9,025 nucleotides of DNA. Origin: Legionellales bacterium UBA4759 (GTDB taxonomy: Bacteria > Pseudomonadota > Gammaproteobacteria > Legionellales > Legionellaceae). The first letter of the stretch is position 1; every line of letters starts with the position of its first letter. The stretch spans positions 1-9,025 of the forward strand of contig DHHZ01000049.1 in the NCBI GenBank assembly GCA_002403515.1, given 5' to 3'. The translations under genes and the position numbers were made by a program. The notes beneath the pieces were generated by a model that worked only from the letters and a program-made list of their open reading frames with translations, made no database searches and was not told where the DNA came from. This document shows, piece by piece, positions 1 to 6,694 of the stretch.

Positions 1-165
1 TCCCTGTTGAATGGGCGATCTTAATAAATGAAAAATTAATTTTTTTAAAAATTTATATAAAAAAAGTGATTCTTAGTTTAATTTTATGATTTTTTTGAAT
101 CTGAATATCAGTTTTATAGTTTAGAAATAATTTTTATTATGAAACCGAATGACCAAAGTATTTTT
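1..165. other. AT-rich intergenic stretch, no supported gene
   Basis: This left edge is strongly AT-rich, with long A and T runs between about 30 and 65. One plus frame is open from base 3 to a TGA at 86-88. Another closes at the TAA at 22-24. Either could be the tail of a plus-strand gene that begins outside the window, but the peptides are too short and too low in complexity to call. I see no convincing promoter, repeat or RNA gene here. Confidence 0.5.
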
Positions 166-198
166 AACAATGCCAGTTTTTTATAAACTGACATTGTT
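166..198 (-). terminator. Hairpin downstream of the MFS pair, likely transcript end
   Basis: Arms at 166-179 and 185-198 form a 14-bp stem with a 5-nt loop (180-184). The only imperfect pair is C-A when read on the plus strand but G-U on the minus strand. The RNA helix is therefore continuous only in the minus-strand transcript, which is the direction of the MFS genes that end at 215. The hairpin begins 16 nt past that stop codon. No U-run follows on the minus strand (it reads AAAAATACTTT), so it may be a Rho-dependent 3' end stabiliser rather than a classic intrinsic terminator. Confidence 0.6.
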
Positions 199-214
199 CT
201 CAAATCTTTAAAAA

Positions 215-1492
215 CTAAGCCATGATTGAACGTTTTGAGGGCTTTAAAACAAAACACAAGAAAACGACGACAATTAAAGATAAAGGAAGTACAGCTAAGG
301 CCTTTTGATAATCAGCAACTTGATAGAAATAATGACCATCTACCATAACACTTTGCCCACTCATATCGAGTATCCAACCCACAGCTGGCTGCAAAATAGC
401 CCCAAATAGTGTCACAATCATATTGGTCACTGCAAATACAGTCCCTGACAGTTTAGCACCACTGACTTCTTTTGCCATGATAAATACGATTATTTCAGTA
501 GAACAAAAAATTCCATAAAAGAATATCAAAGTATTGAGCATCCAATAAGGTAAACCTTGAACAAACAAAACAGCATAAATGGTGACCAATCCACCGATGG
601 CGCCAACGATTAATGGAATAATGCGGTTTGCAAATTTATCAGAAATAAACCCTGTTAAAGGCGCGCCTACAGCCCAACCCATGAAAAGCATTGACATGCT
701 GTGTGCAGATTGAATTTTACTCAAATGATGGGCCTGTTCAAGATAGGTTTGACCCCACAACTCACCAAAAACAGACAATGAAGTGTATAGGCAGGCACCA
801 ATCACACCCACTAACCATACTTTGTAAGATGAACATACCAAGAAAACTTCTTTAAAAAAAGGTTTTAAGGATATTTTGTGTTGCTGCATGTAATCTTGAT
901 TATTGCGCACTGCAAAAAAGATAATCAAAGTTAAAATACAACCAATAACAACAGATCCCCACAGTACAGCATCAATACCAACTTGAGCGACAGTATGCGT
1001 AATTTTCATTTCTGCATAGACATTACCCAACATGCCTAGGGTGGTCATTAATCCCGCAAATAATGAGAATAATTCTTTTGGTAACCACATGGTAGATAGG
1101 GTTAATACGCCAACAAACGCAAATGAGGAACCAAAGCCTACTAAAAACCGACCCAAACCAATTAAAGATAAAGTCGTATTAAAAGAAAACAAATAAGAAC
1201 CAAAACAACAACATGCGCATGCAATCGTTAGCAAGCGTCTAGGACCAAAACGATCCATGAGCATTCCAACGGGCAACTGCATGGGTGAATAAGCAAAATA
1301 ATACAACGCAGCAATCTGACCAAACATTGCCGCGCTGATATGCCCAAATCGAATGCTTAATTCGCCCTGGAGTATTCCAGGGACGATGCGCAATACAAAT
1401 TCATAACAATAAAAGAATGCTGCAATGGTGCAAATGATTAAACCATACGTCAAACCATATTGAGATGCATAATTATGAACACGCTTTAGCAT
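215..1492 (-). CDS. MFS transporter (downstream copy of tandem pair)
   Basis: Predicted inner-membrane carrier of the major facilitator superfamily, about 425 residues with roughly 12 hydrophobic segments. The family signature after TM2, DRFGPRR, is at residues 80-86. A weaker repeat of it, GFISDKFANR, follows the seventh segment, as expected for the two-domain MFS fold. The reading frame extends upstream to a TTG at 1534, but that start would overlap the preceding gene by 62 nt. I chose the ATG at 1490-1492 (Met-Leu-Lys-Arg), which overlaps it by only 20 nt and has a weak GAGAAA upstream. The protein is clearly paralogous to the MFS gene before it: both share MQLPVG, DR(F/Y)GP(R/K)R, FAFVGVL, MWLP, ELWG and NMIV blocks. 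Overlap implies translational coupling and co-expression. The substrate cannot be told from the sequence; sugar phosphates, organic acids or amino acids are all possible for this superfamily. Confidence 0.9.
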   Translation of the reverse strand: MLKRVHNYASQYGLTYGLIICTIAAFFYCYEFVLRIVPGILQGELSIRFGHISAAMFGQIAALYYFAYSPMQLPVGMLMDRFGPRRLLTIACACCCFGSYLFSFNTTLSLIGLGRFLVGFGSSFAFVGVLTLSTMWLPKELFSLFAGLMTTLGMLGNVYAEMKITHTVAQVGIDAVLWGSVVIGCILTLIIFFAVRNNQDYMQQHKISLKPFFKEVFLVCSSYKVWLVGVIGACLYTSLSVFGELWGQTYLEQAHHLSKIQSAHSMSMLFMGWAVGAPLTGFISDKFANRIIPLIVGAIGGLVTIYAVLFVQGLPYWMLNTLIFFYGIFCSTEIIVFIMAKEVSGAKLSGTVFAVTNMIVTLFGAILQPAVGWILDMSGQSVMVDGHYFYQVADYQKALAVLPLSLIVVVFLCFVLKPSKRSIMA

Positions 1493-2771
1493 AAGTTTCT
1501 CGAATAAAGAATGTAGAAATAATTGCAAAAACAATGCCTACTGGAATAATAGTCATAGCTAAACGATAATCAGCCGCTGAATATAACCAATGAACTTTAT
1601 TCAAAGCAACGCCTGCAGGAACATCCATTGAATGATGGTATTTCAAACTCATGTCTAATAAACGACCAACCATAGGTTGTAAGACCATAGCACCAATCAT
1701 CACAATCATATTGGTCAATGCAATCGCAGTACCCGCCGCTGGTGCAGGACTTAATTCACGTCCAACTACGAATACGATGGTTTGTGCACTGTAAAATAAA
1801 CCTAACACAAAAATACATAAGTTGAGCGTTTTTGAAGTTAAATCAGGCATATACAATATGACACTCATCATGATGGCTGCACCTGTAGCACCAACAATCA
1901 TGGTGGGTTTACGACGTTGAATTCTGTCAGAAATTGCACCCATGGTTGGCGCACCAATCATAAATCCAAAAAACAACAGTGAATTTGCAAAGGCTGCTTG
2001 AGCATCAGTTAAATGATGCGCATGTCGCAAATATGGAATACCCCAAAGCTCTGCGAAAACGGTTGTGGGCAAATAAACCATACAACCATAAAAACCATTA
2101 ATCCAAATCTGTTTATTGCGAATAATAATCGCCAAGTCTTTGATTTTTTTGCTCATTTTTTCAGACTCAGGACCATTAAACACGTGTTTAGGATGATCAC
2201 AAACACCAAACCAGAGAACAATGGCTAGGATGATTCCAAAAACCGCACTCCAGTTCATGGATGGCTGCCAACCGACATGATTTACAGTGGCGACGATTAA
2301 ATTGTCCCCCACCATCGCACCAATTGTTCCTAATGCAGAGGTCATGCCAGCGACCATTGCTAATTTGTTTTCAGGCAACCACATGGTTGCTAACTTTAAT
2401 ACACCGACAAACGCAAATGCTGAACCCATACCGACCATAAAACGACCGATAGCTGAAACCCCACTTAGATGTGTGTCTGTAAATAGAAAAGTACCGATTA
2501 CACAAAGCATACAACCAAAAGTTAATAATCGTTTTGGCCCATATCTGTCCATGAGGATACCAACTGGTAATTGCATGGGTACATAAGCATAATAATACAC
2601 CGCTGAAAGAAAACCAAAACCTGTTGCGGTTAGGTTAAAATGTAAACGTAAGGCATCTTCCATAGCACTGGGTGCAATGCGAAGTAAGTATTCATAAGCA
2701 TAGAATAATGCGCCAAGCGCACAAACAAACCAGCCCAATTTCGATGATTGTTTAATTCGTTGAATAGCCAA
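1473..2771 (-). CDS. MFS transporter (upstream copy of tandem pair), TTG start
   Basis: Predicted 432-residue inner-membrane MFS carrier with about 12 transmembrane segments. The motif A copy DRYGPKR is at residues 75-81. Its counterpart in the second half, SDRIQRR, is at 281-287. A charged, presumably cytoplasmic loop at about 192-222 separates the two six-helix halves. The start is TTG at 2769-2771, supported by an AAGGGG ribosome site (2778-2783) spaced 6 nt away. The first internal Met, residue 37, would remove TM1. The gene follows the malic enzyme after 48 nt with no promoter I can see in the gap, so read-through from that gene is plausible. Neighbourhood with malic enzyme hints at, but does not prove, a C4-acid or other central-carbon substrate. 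The paired copies could act as a heteromer or simply be diverged duplicates. Confidence 0.92.
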   Translation of the reverse strand: MAIQRIKQSSKLGWFVCALGALFYAYEYLLRIAPSAMEDALRLHFNLTATGFGFLSAVYYYAYVPMQLPVGILMDRYGPKRLLTFGCMLCVIGTFLFTDTHLSGVSAIGRFMVGMGSAFAFVGVLKLATMWLPENKLAMVAGMTSALGTIGAMVGDNLIVATVNHVGWQPSMNWSAVFGIILAIVLWFGVCDHPKHVFNGPESEKMSKKIKDLAIIIRNKQIWINGFYGCMVYLPTTVFAELWGIPYLRHAHHLTDAQAAFANSLLFFGFMIGAPTMGAISDRIQRRKPTMIVGATGAAIMMSVILYMPDLTSKTLNLCIFVLGLFYSAQTIVFVVGRELSPAPAAGTAIALTNMIVMIGAMVLQPMVGRLLDMSLKYHHSMDVPAGVALNKVHWLYSAADYRLAMTIIPVGIVFAIISTFFIRETYAKACS

Positions 2772-2777
2772 GTTGAA

Positions 2778-2783
2778 CCCCTT
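2778..2783 (-). promoter_or_regulatory. Ribosome binding site deciding the TTG start of the upstream MFS gene
   Basis: Reads AAGGGG on the minus strand, 6 nt before the TTG at 2769-2771. There is no ATG in frame until residue 37. This site is the main reason to accept a TTG start. Confidence 0.7.
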
Positions 2784-2807
2784 AAGAAAAAGTGGTTATT
2801 TTACTTA

Positions 2808-2834
2808 AACCGCCGATCATTAAGAACGACGGTT
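2808..2834 (-). terminator. Hairpin spanning the malic enzyme stop codon
   Basis: Arms 2808-2815 and 2827-2834 give an 8-bp stem (minus strand AACCGTCG / CGGCGGTT, one G-U pair). The loop contains the TAA stop of the malic enzyme gene. There is no U-run after it. It could weaken read-through into the MFS genes or protect the upstream mRNA, or it could be chance. Evidence is structural only. Confidence 0.3.
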
Positions 2835-4052
2835 CACTCCTGTTGCAATTGCTGCTTCTGCTACAGCCCTAGGCACACGCTGACGTAATCTAGGATCAGT
2901 AGGTTTCGGCAATATATAGTCTGGGCCAAATTCCCATGCTTTTACATTGGGATAAGAAGCTTTTACGGATTCAGGCACTGGTTCATGAACCAATTGACGA
3001 ATCGCATCAACGGCCGCAATTTGCATCGCTTGATTAATGCATTTTGCGCGCACATCTAAAGCCCCTCTGAAAATGTATGGAAAGCACAAGACATTGTTGA
3101 CTTGATTTGGAAAATCGCTTCGACCTGTTGCAATGATTAAATCAGGTCGGGCTTTTTTCGCAACATCTGGATAAATCTCAGGGTTTGGATTTGATAATGC
3201 AAAGATAATTGGATTTGGCGCCATGAGATTGACATGCTCTGGCGTTAACAAATCTGGTTTAGCAACACCAATAAATACATCTGCATCTTTCAGTGCATCT
3301 TCTAAAGTACGACAATCTGTATTACGAGCAAAGGCAAATTTGTAATCATTCAAATCATCTCGACCTGTGTGAATAACACCTTTGGTATCCAATAACAGCA
3401 TATTTTTCTTGTCTGCACCCAAAGCTACTAATAAACGCATAGAGGCAAGACCTGCAGCACCTGCACCAATACAAACAATTTTGGCATTGGCTAAGTTTTT
3501 GTTTTGTAACTCTAAGGCATTTAACAAGCCAGCAGCAACAACAATCGAGGTACCATGCTGATCATCATGAAAAACTGGTATATCCAATTGTTCCATCAAT
3601 GCTCTTTCAATTTCAAAACACTCAGGTGCTTTAATATCTTCAAGGTTGATACCACCAAATGTCGGCGCTATTCGTTTTGCAGTAGCAATAAAATCTTGAG
3701 GATCTTTTGCATCAATTTCAATATCAAAAACATCGATATCAGCAAATTGCTTGAACAATACTGCTTTACCTTCCATCACTGGTTTACTTGCTAAAGGCCC
3801 AACATCTCCTAAACCCAATACAGCGGTACCATTGGTCATCACAGCAATCAAATTACCCTTTGTGGTATAACGATATGCATCACTTGGGTTTTGTGCTATT
3901 GCCAATACTGGTTCAGCAACACCGGGTGTATATGCCAGGGATAAATCCTCTTGTGTTTGTGTGGATTTACTAACTTGAACACTTAATTTTCCGGGATTAG
4001 GGAATTCGTGATAATTGAGAGCCCGTTCCTTCAAGAGAGTATCACTTGCCAT
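2820..4052 (-). CDS. Malic enzyme, short form without phosphotransacetylase domain
   Basis: Oxidative decarboxylation of malate to pyruvate and CO2 with NAD(P) in the cytoplasm, linking the TCA cycle to pyruvate and supplying reducing power. The 410 residues show the N-terminal malic domain with the YTPG block at 41-44 (catalytic Tyr), the Lys of EGK at 96, and metal ligands Glu138-Asp139 and Asp163-Asp164 (FHDDQHGT). The NAD(P)-binding Rossmann domain has GAGAAG at 196-201 and SNPNPE at 287-292. The protein ends at the ATGV stretch where E. coli MaeB-type hybrid enzymes continue into a phosphotransacetylase domain of about 300 residues, so this is the compact version. The start is ATG with GAAGG at 4059-4063, 6 nt upstream. 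It lies downstream of rpmE beyond a hairpin; I see no strong promoter of its own. NADP versus NAD preference cannot be decided by eye. Confidence 0.96.
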   Translation of the reverse strand: MASDTLLKERALNYHEFPNPGKLSVQVSKSTQTQEDLSLAYTPGVAEPVLAIAQNPSDAYRYTTKGNLIAVMTNGTAVLGLGDVGPLASKPVMEGKAVLFKQFADIDVFDIEIDAKDPQDFIATAKRIAPTFGGINLEDIKAPECFEIERALMEQLDIPVFHDDQHGTSIVVAAGLLNALELQNKNLANAKIVCIGAGAAGLASMRLLVALGADKKNMLLLDTKGVIHTGRDDLNDYKFAFARNTDCRTLEDALKDADVFIGVAKPDLLTPEHVNLMAPNPIIFALSNPNPEIYPDVAKKARPDLIIATGRSDFPNQVNNVLCFPYIFRGALDVRAKCINQAMQIAAVDAIRQLVHEPVPESVKASYPNVKAWEFGPDYILPKPTDPRLRQRVPRAVAEAAIATGVNRRS

Positions 4053-4099
4053 AACTTACCTTCTCACTTATTAAATTATTTTTGAAAGAAACTACAGAT

Positions 4100-4128
4100 T
4101 TTTGGCAACCCTGAAAGGGTCACCAAAA
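4100..4128 (-). terminator. Hairpin after rpmE
   Basis: Arms 4100-4111 and 4117-4128 form a 12-bp stem with loop 4112-4116. Two central pairs are tandem G-U on the minus strand but would be C-A and A-C mismatches on the plus strand, so the structure is specific to the rpmE transcript. It begins 11 nt after the rpmE stop. The 3' side ends in AAAAA rather than a U-run, so termination is likely partial or Rho-assisted. Some transcripts may continue into the malic enzyme gene, whose ribosome site begins at 4063. Confidence 0.6.
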
Positions 4129-4139
4129 TGAATATGCGA

Positions 4140-4382
4140 TTAAGCTTGTTCGTTTTGACCAGCTTGATTTTGAGAAATTCTTGACTTATAACGATCACGG
4201 AAACGTTGTACACGTCCTCCAGTATCAACAAGCTTTTGTTTACCTGTATAAAATGGATGACATTGTGAACAAACTTCAATATTTAATTGTTGTGTAGCCA
4301 TAGTTGAACGGGTATCAAACTGATGTCCGCAACTACAAGTAACTTTAACAACTTCGTATTTAGGATGAATAGCAGCTTTCAT
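4140..4382 (-). CDS. rpmE: 50S ribosomal protein L31, zinc-binding type
   Basis: L31 sits on the large subunit at the inter-subunit bridge. The 80-residue protein carries the full metal-binding set of the C+ (zinc) type: Cys16 and Cys18 (CSCG) with Cys38 and Cys41 (CSQC). It also has the FYTGKQK and RFRDRY blocks typical of the family. Length is slightly above the E. coli protein (70), with a Gln/Asn-rich C-terminal tail. Start is ATG with an AGAGAG-like ribosome site. It has its own A-tract-boosted promoter and a leader hairpin. In many bacteria zinc starvation induces a Cys-less L31 paralog; none is in this window. Confidence 0.97.
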   Translation of the reverse strand: MKAAIHPKYEVVKVTCSCGHQFDTRSTMATQQLNIEVCSQCHPFYTGKQKLVDTGGRVQRFRDRYKSRISQNQAGQNEQA

Positions 4383-4410
4383 GCAACGACTCTCTTCAAA
4401 TAAAAATTAA

Positions 4411-4425
4411 CCTGTTTTGAACAGG
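4411..4425 (-). promoter_or_regulatory. Small hairpin in the rpmE leader
   Basis: CCTGTT and AACAGG (4420-4425 and 4411-4416) pair around a 3-nt loop in the minus transcript. They are followed by TTAATTTTTATTT just ahead of the ribosome site. Stem plus U-rich tail resembles a weak attenuator, or it may be a leader structure for ribosomal-protein control. It lies about 20 nt after the predicted transcription start. Confidence 0.4.
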
Positions 4426-4446
4426 ATTGACTAAAAATGACTTAAG

Positions 4447-4475
4447 ACAATAACAAAACTTCGTGAAAACGTCAA
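4447..4475 (-). promoter_or_regulatory. Sigma-70 promoter of rpmE
   Basis: On the minus strand TTGACG (4470-4475) and TATTGT (4447-4452) are separated by exactly 17 nt (4453-4469). Directly upstream of the -35, at 4483-4500, is an almost unbroken A-tract that fits an UP element. Such an arrangement is common for ribosomal protein and other strong promoters. Predicted start is near 4440, giving a leader of about 58 nt. Confidence 0.65.
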
Positions 4476-4485
4476 TGAATTCATT
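4474..4485. repeat. 12-bp perfect palindrome overlapping the rpmE -35
   Basis: AATGAATTCATT is its own reverse complement and shares two bases with the -35 hexamer. It could be an operator for a dimeric regulator or just chance in AT-rich DNA. It does not resemble a binding site I can name. Confidence 0.35.
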
Positions 4486-4506
4486 ATTTTTTTTTCTTTT
4501 CTCATG

Positions 4507-4521
4507 TGCGTTAATCACGCA
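4507..4521 (-). terminator. Weak hairpin after the exonuclease III gene
   Basis: TGCGT and ACGCA arms (4507-4511, 4517-4521) enclose a 5-nt loop, 18 nt beyond the stop of the five-gene cluster. There is no U-run on the minus strand, so terminator function is uncertain. It is the only structured element I see between the cluster end and the rpmE promoter. Confidence 0.3.
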
Positions 4522-4539
4522 TTTCCATATCCTAAATCC

Positions 4540-5313
4540 TTATTTAGACAAACTTACCCATACCGGGGCATGATCAGAAGGTCGTTCATGTTTTCTAGGC
4601 TCTTTATCGATACCAGTACCAATAGTCATATCAACCAGTGGTTGGGTCATCAGAATATGATCGATTCGTAGCCCCATTCCCCGACGAAAAGCCGCGGCTC
4701 GATAATCCCACCATGAGTATAAATTATCTTCGTGAGGATGCTTCATTCTAACAATATCCGTTAATCCCTGTCTTAACAGTTTAGAAAAGGCCATTCGCTC
4801 AGGATCACTTACTAAAACCTGACCAAACCATTGTTTAGGATCATAAACATCTATGTCATCAGGGGCGATATTAAAATCGCCAACAACCACTAATTTAGGG
4901 TATTTTTGCAACTCTTCATGAATAAAATTGTTCATGGCATTTAACCAATTCAATTTATATTCATATTTGGGTGAATCAATGGATTGGCCATTGGGTATAT
5001 AAAAATTAATTAAACGCGTGTCATTAACTGTGACTGCCAAAATTCTTTTTTGTTCATCTGGAAAATCTACAAAAGAATCTGAAACATCCGTCATGGGGTG
5101 ACGACTGATCCAGGCCACACCATTGTAAGTCTTTTGCCCCCTAAAAATCACTTCATAACCAGCTTCTTGAAATGCTTCTTGAGGAAAAACTGAATCTTCT
5201 AACTTGGTCTCCTGCAATGCCAAAACATCGGTTTGACTATCTTCAAGCCAATCCAAGACCTGTGGCAAACGCACTTTTAATGAGTTGACATTCCAGCTCG
5301 CAATTTTAAACAT
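4540..5313 (-). CDS. xthA: Exodeoxyribonuclease III (XthA-like AP endonuclease)
   Basis: Base-excision-repair nuclease that cleaves 5' to abasic sites and removes 3' blocking groups, with 3'-5' exonuclease activity on duplex DNA. The 257 residues cover the whole endonuclease/exonuclease/phosphatase fold. The active site is complete: Asn8, Glu35 (LQETK), Tyr105 (FYIPNG), Asp146 and Asn148 (GDFNIAP), Asp218 (RIDHIL), Asp247-His248 (SDHAPV). Segments FPQEAFQEAGYEV, SWWDYRAAAFRR and GLRIDHIL track E. coli XthA closely, so this is the E. coli-type copy. Start is ATG at 5311-5313, one base after the previous stop. A GAGG ribosome site is embedded in the last codons of the upstream gene, pointing to coupling. 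It is last in the cluster. Confidence 0.95.
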   Translation of the reverse strand: MFKIASWNVNSLKVRLPQVLDWLEDSQTDVLALQETKLEDSVFPQEAFQEAGYEVIFRGQKTYNGVAWISRHPMTDVSDSFVDFPDEQKRILAVTVNDTRLINFYIPNGQSIDSPKYEYKLNWLNAMNNFIHEELQKYPKLVVVGDFNIAPDDIDVYDPKQWFGQVLVSDPERMAFSKLLRQGLTDIVRMKHPHEDNLYSWWDYRAAAFRRGMGLRIDHILMTQPLVDMTIGTGIDKEPRKHERPSDHAPVWVSLSK

Positions 5314-5314
5314 C

Positions 5315-6088
5315 TTATAATCCTCGATAATCTATAACAAGCGGTGCATGGTCTGAAAATAATGGTTCAGGTACAATTTCTACTCGTTCAATCTTGTCTT
5401 TTAAATTGGGAGTGACCACATGATAATCAATTCTCCAGCCCACATTTTTTTGACGAGCTTGTCCACGAGCAGACCACCAAGTGTATTGCTCTGGTAAAGA
5501 ATTTAAAACACGAAAAGCATCAACATAGCCCAACTGTCCAAATACTTCATCCAACCAAGCTCGTTCTTCAGGTAAAAATCCTGAATTTTTCTGATTGGTT
5601 TTCCAGTTTTTTAAATCAATGGGCTGATGTGCAATATTCCAATCACCGCAAATGATTAAACGCCGGTCTTTTTGTAATTGTTGAGAAAGATAGGTATAAA
5701 AATGACCTAAAAAAGCCATTTTTACCTCTTGGCGTCCCTCACCTGATGTACCGGACGGCATATACACGGAAACAACCGAGAATTCAGGAAAATTAAATTG
5801 TAAAAACCGACCTTCCTGATCACTTTCATGCATACCTAAACGGTTTTCAATAGAATCGGGCTTTCTTTTAGAAAAGATAGCCACACCACTGTAACCTCTT
5901 TTTTCCGCATCCTCATACACCACGTGATATCCAGGAATCGAGATAGCATCCAAAGATGCACATTCTTGAGATTTAATTTTAGTCTCTTGAATACAAATGA
6001 TATCTGGGTCATTTGCTTTTACCCATTCAAAAAAACCTTTGCGTATCGCTGAACGTATACCATTGGCATTAAAGCTTACAATTCGCAT
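5315..6088 (-). CDS. ExoA/Crc-like AP endonuclease with intact active site
   Basis: Second member of the exonuclease III family, also 257 residues but of a different branch. The blocks DLKNW, GFLPEERAWLDE, GYVDAFR, QYTWW and GWRIDY resemble Bacillus ExoA and Pseudomonas Crc more than E. coli XthA. Unlike Crc, which lost catalysis and helps Hfq repress translation, the metal and catalytic residues are all here: Asn7, Glu35, Tyr109, Asp149 and Asn151 (GDWNIAH), Asp221, Asp246-His247. A DNA-repair enzyme acting on abasic sites is therefore the best call. Its ATG follows the stop of the WrbA-like gene with no gap (TAAATG), with only a weak GGGAAAA ahead, so translation probably relies on coupling. 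Automatic pipelines may label it xth as well; it is not a recent copy of the gene downstream. Confidence 0.93.
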   Translation of the reverse strand: MRIVSFNANGIRSAIRKGFFEWVKANDPDIICIQETKIKSQECASLDAISIPGYHVVYEDAEKRGYSGVAIFSKRKPDSIENRLGMHESDQEGRFLQFNFPEFSVVSVYMPSGTSGEGRQEVKMAFLGHFYTYLSQQLQKDRRLIICGDWNIAHQPIDLKNWKTNQKNSGFLPEERAWLDEVFGQLGYVDAFRVLNSLPEQYTWWSARGQARQKNVGWRIDYHVVTPNLKDKIERVEIVPEPLFSDHAPLVIDYRGL

Positions 6089-6694
6089 TTATTTTCCCAT
6101 TTTCAAAGCAACTTCAGCAATTCTTGCGCCAAAGCTTATCGCTAATTTCTTTTCTTCAGCACTGATTGGCATTTTGTTATCCACGCCAGCAACATGGGTT
6201 GGGCCATAAGGTGTACCGCCAGTTTGAGTACTTGATAACTCCTCTACGGAATAAGGGACACCAAGTAACATCATTCCATGGTGCATCAAAGGGAGCATCA
6301 TAGATAGCAAGGTTGTTTCCTGTCCACCGTGCCATGAGCCAGATGAGGAAAAAACCCCTGCGGGTTTATCAATCAACGCCCCTTCAAGCCAAAGACCTGA
6401 GGTCGTATCCAGAAAATACTTTAAAGGTGCTGCCATATTTCCAAAGCGCGTAGGACTGCCTAGGGCTAAACCTGAGCAATCGCGCAAATCTTCTAAAGTG
6501 ACATAAGGCGCACCTTCATTAGGCACGGGTGGCTCCACTGCTTCACAGACTGGAGAAATTGCAGGAACTGTGCGAATACGAGCTTCCATGCCAGAAACAG
6601 ACTCAATGCCTCGGGCAATTAAATTTGCCAATTGTGCAACTGAGCCTGTTCTTGAATAATACAACACTAAAACATAAGGATTTTGTTTCATCAT
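6089..6694 (-). CDS. wrbA: WrbA-family NAD(P)H:quinone oxidoreductase
   Basis: Flavodoxin-like FMN enzyme that makes two-electron reductions of quinones and so avoids semiquinone radicals; the family forms tetramers in the cytoplasm. The 201 residues show the FMN phosphate loop SRTG at 14-17 after the first beta strand (LVLYYS). The second FMN loop GSPTRFGNM is at 79-87. The FSSSGSWHGGQE segment is at 115-126, followed by HHGM at 138-141 and GGTPYGPTHVAG at 159-170, all hallmarks of WrbA. The phosphate loop differs from that of E. coli WrbA (SMYGH there), so it is a diverged member. Its ATG overlaps the hslU stop in an ATGA, with no clear ribosome site. A second Met follows immediately and could be the true start. 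Position behind the heat-shock protease suggests a role in oxidative or thermal stress. Confidence 0.93.
   Translation of the reverse strand: MMKQNPYVLVLYYSRTGSVAQLANLIARGIESVSGMEARIRTVPAISPVCEAVEPPVPNEGAPYVTLEDLRDCSGLALGSPTRFGNMAAPLKYFLDTTSGLWLEGALIDKPAGVFSSSGSWHGGQETTLLSMMLPLMHHGMMLLGVPYSVEELSSTQTGGTPYGPTHVAGVDNKMPISAEEKKLAISFGARIAEVALKMGK

Noticed and set aside
3..88. Open plus frame at the left edge as the tail of a gene
   Set aside because: Short, low in complexity and competing with another frame that stops at 24; nothing recognisable.
1493..1534. Upstream extension of the downstream MFS gene to a TTG at 1534
   Set aside because: It would overlap the previous gene by 62 nt, adds 14 residues with no family match, and lacks a ribosome site; the ATG at 1492 is better.
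2013..2586. Plus-strand open frames opposite the upstream MFS gene
   Set aside because: They lie fully within a well-supported conserved gene, have no promoter or ribosome site, and their peptides look like antisense translations.
4076..4279. Minus-strand 67-codon frame overlapping rpmE
   Set aside because: Out of frame with L31, which is unmistakable; a shadow frame.
5315..6088. Calling this gene crc
   Set aside because: Crc has lost catalytic residues that are all present here; repair nuclease is the safer call.
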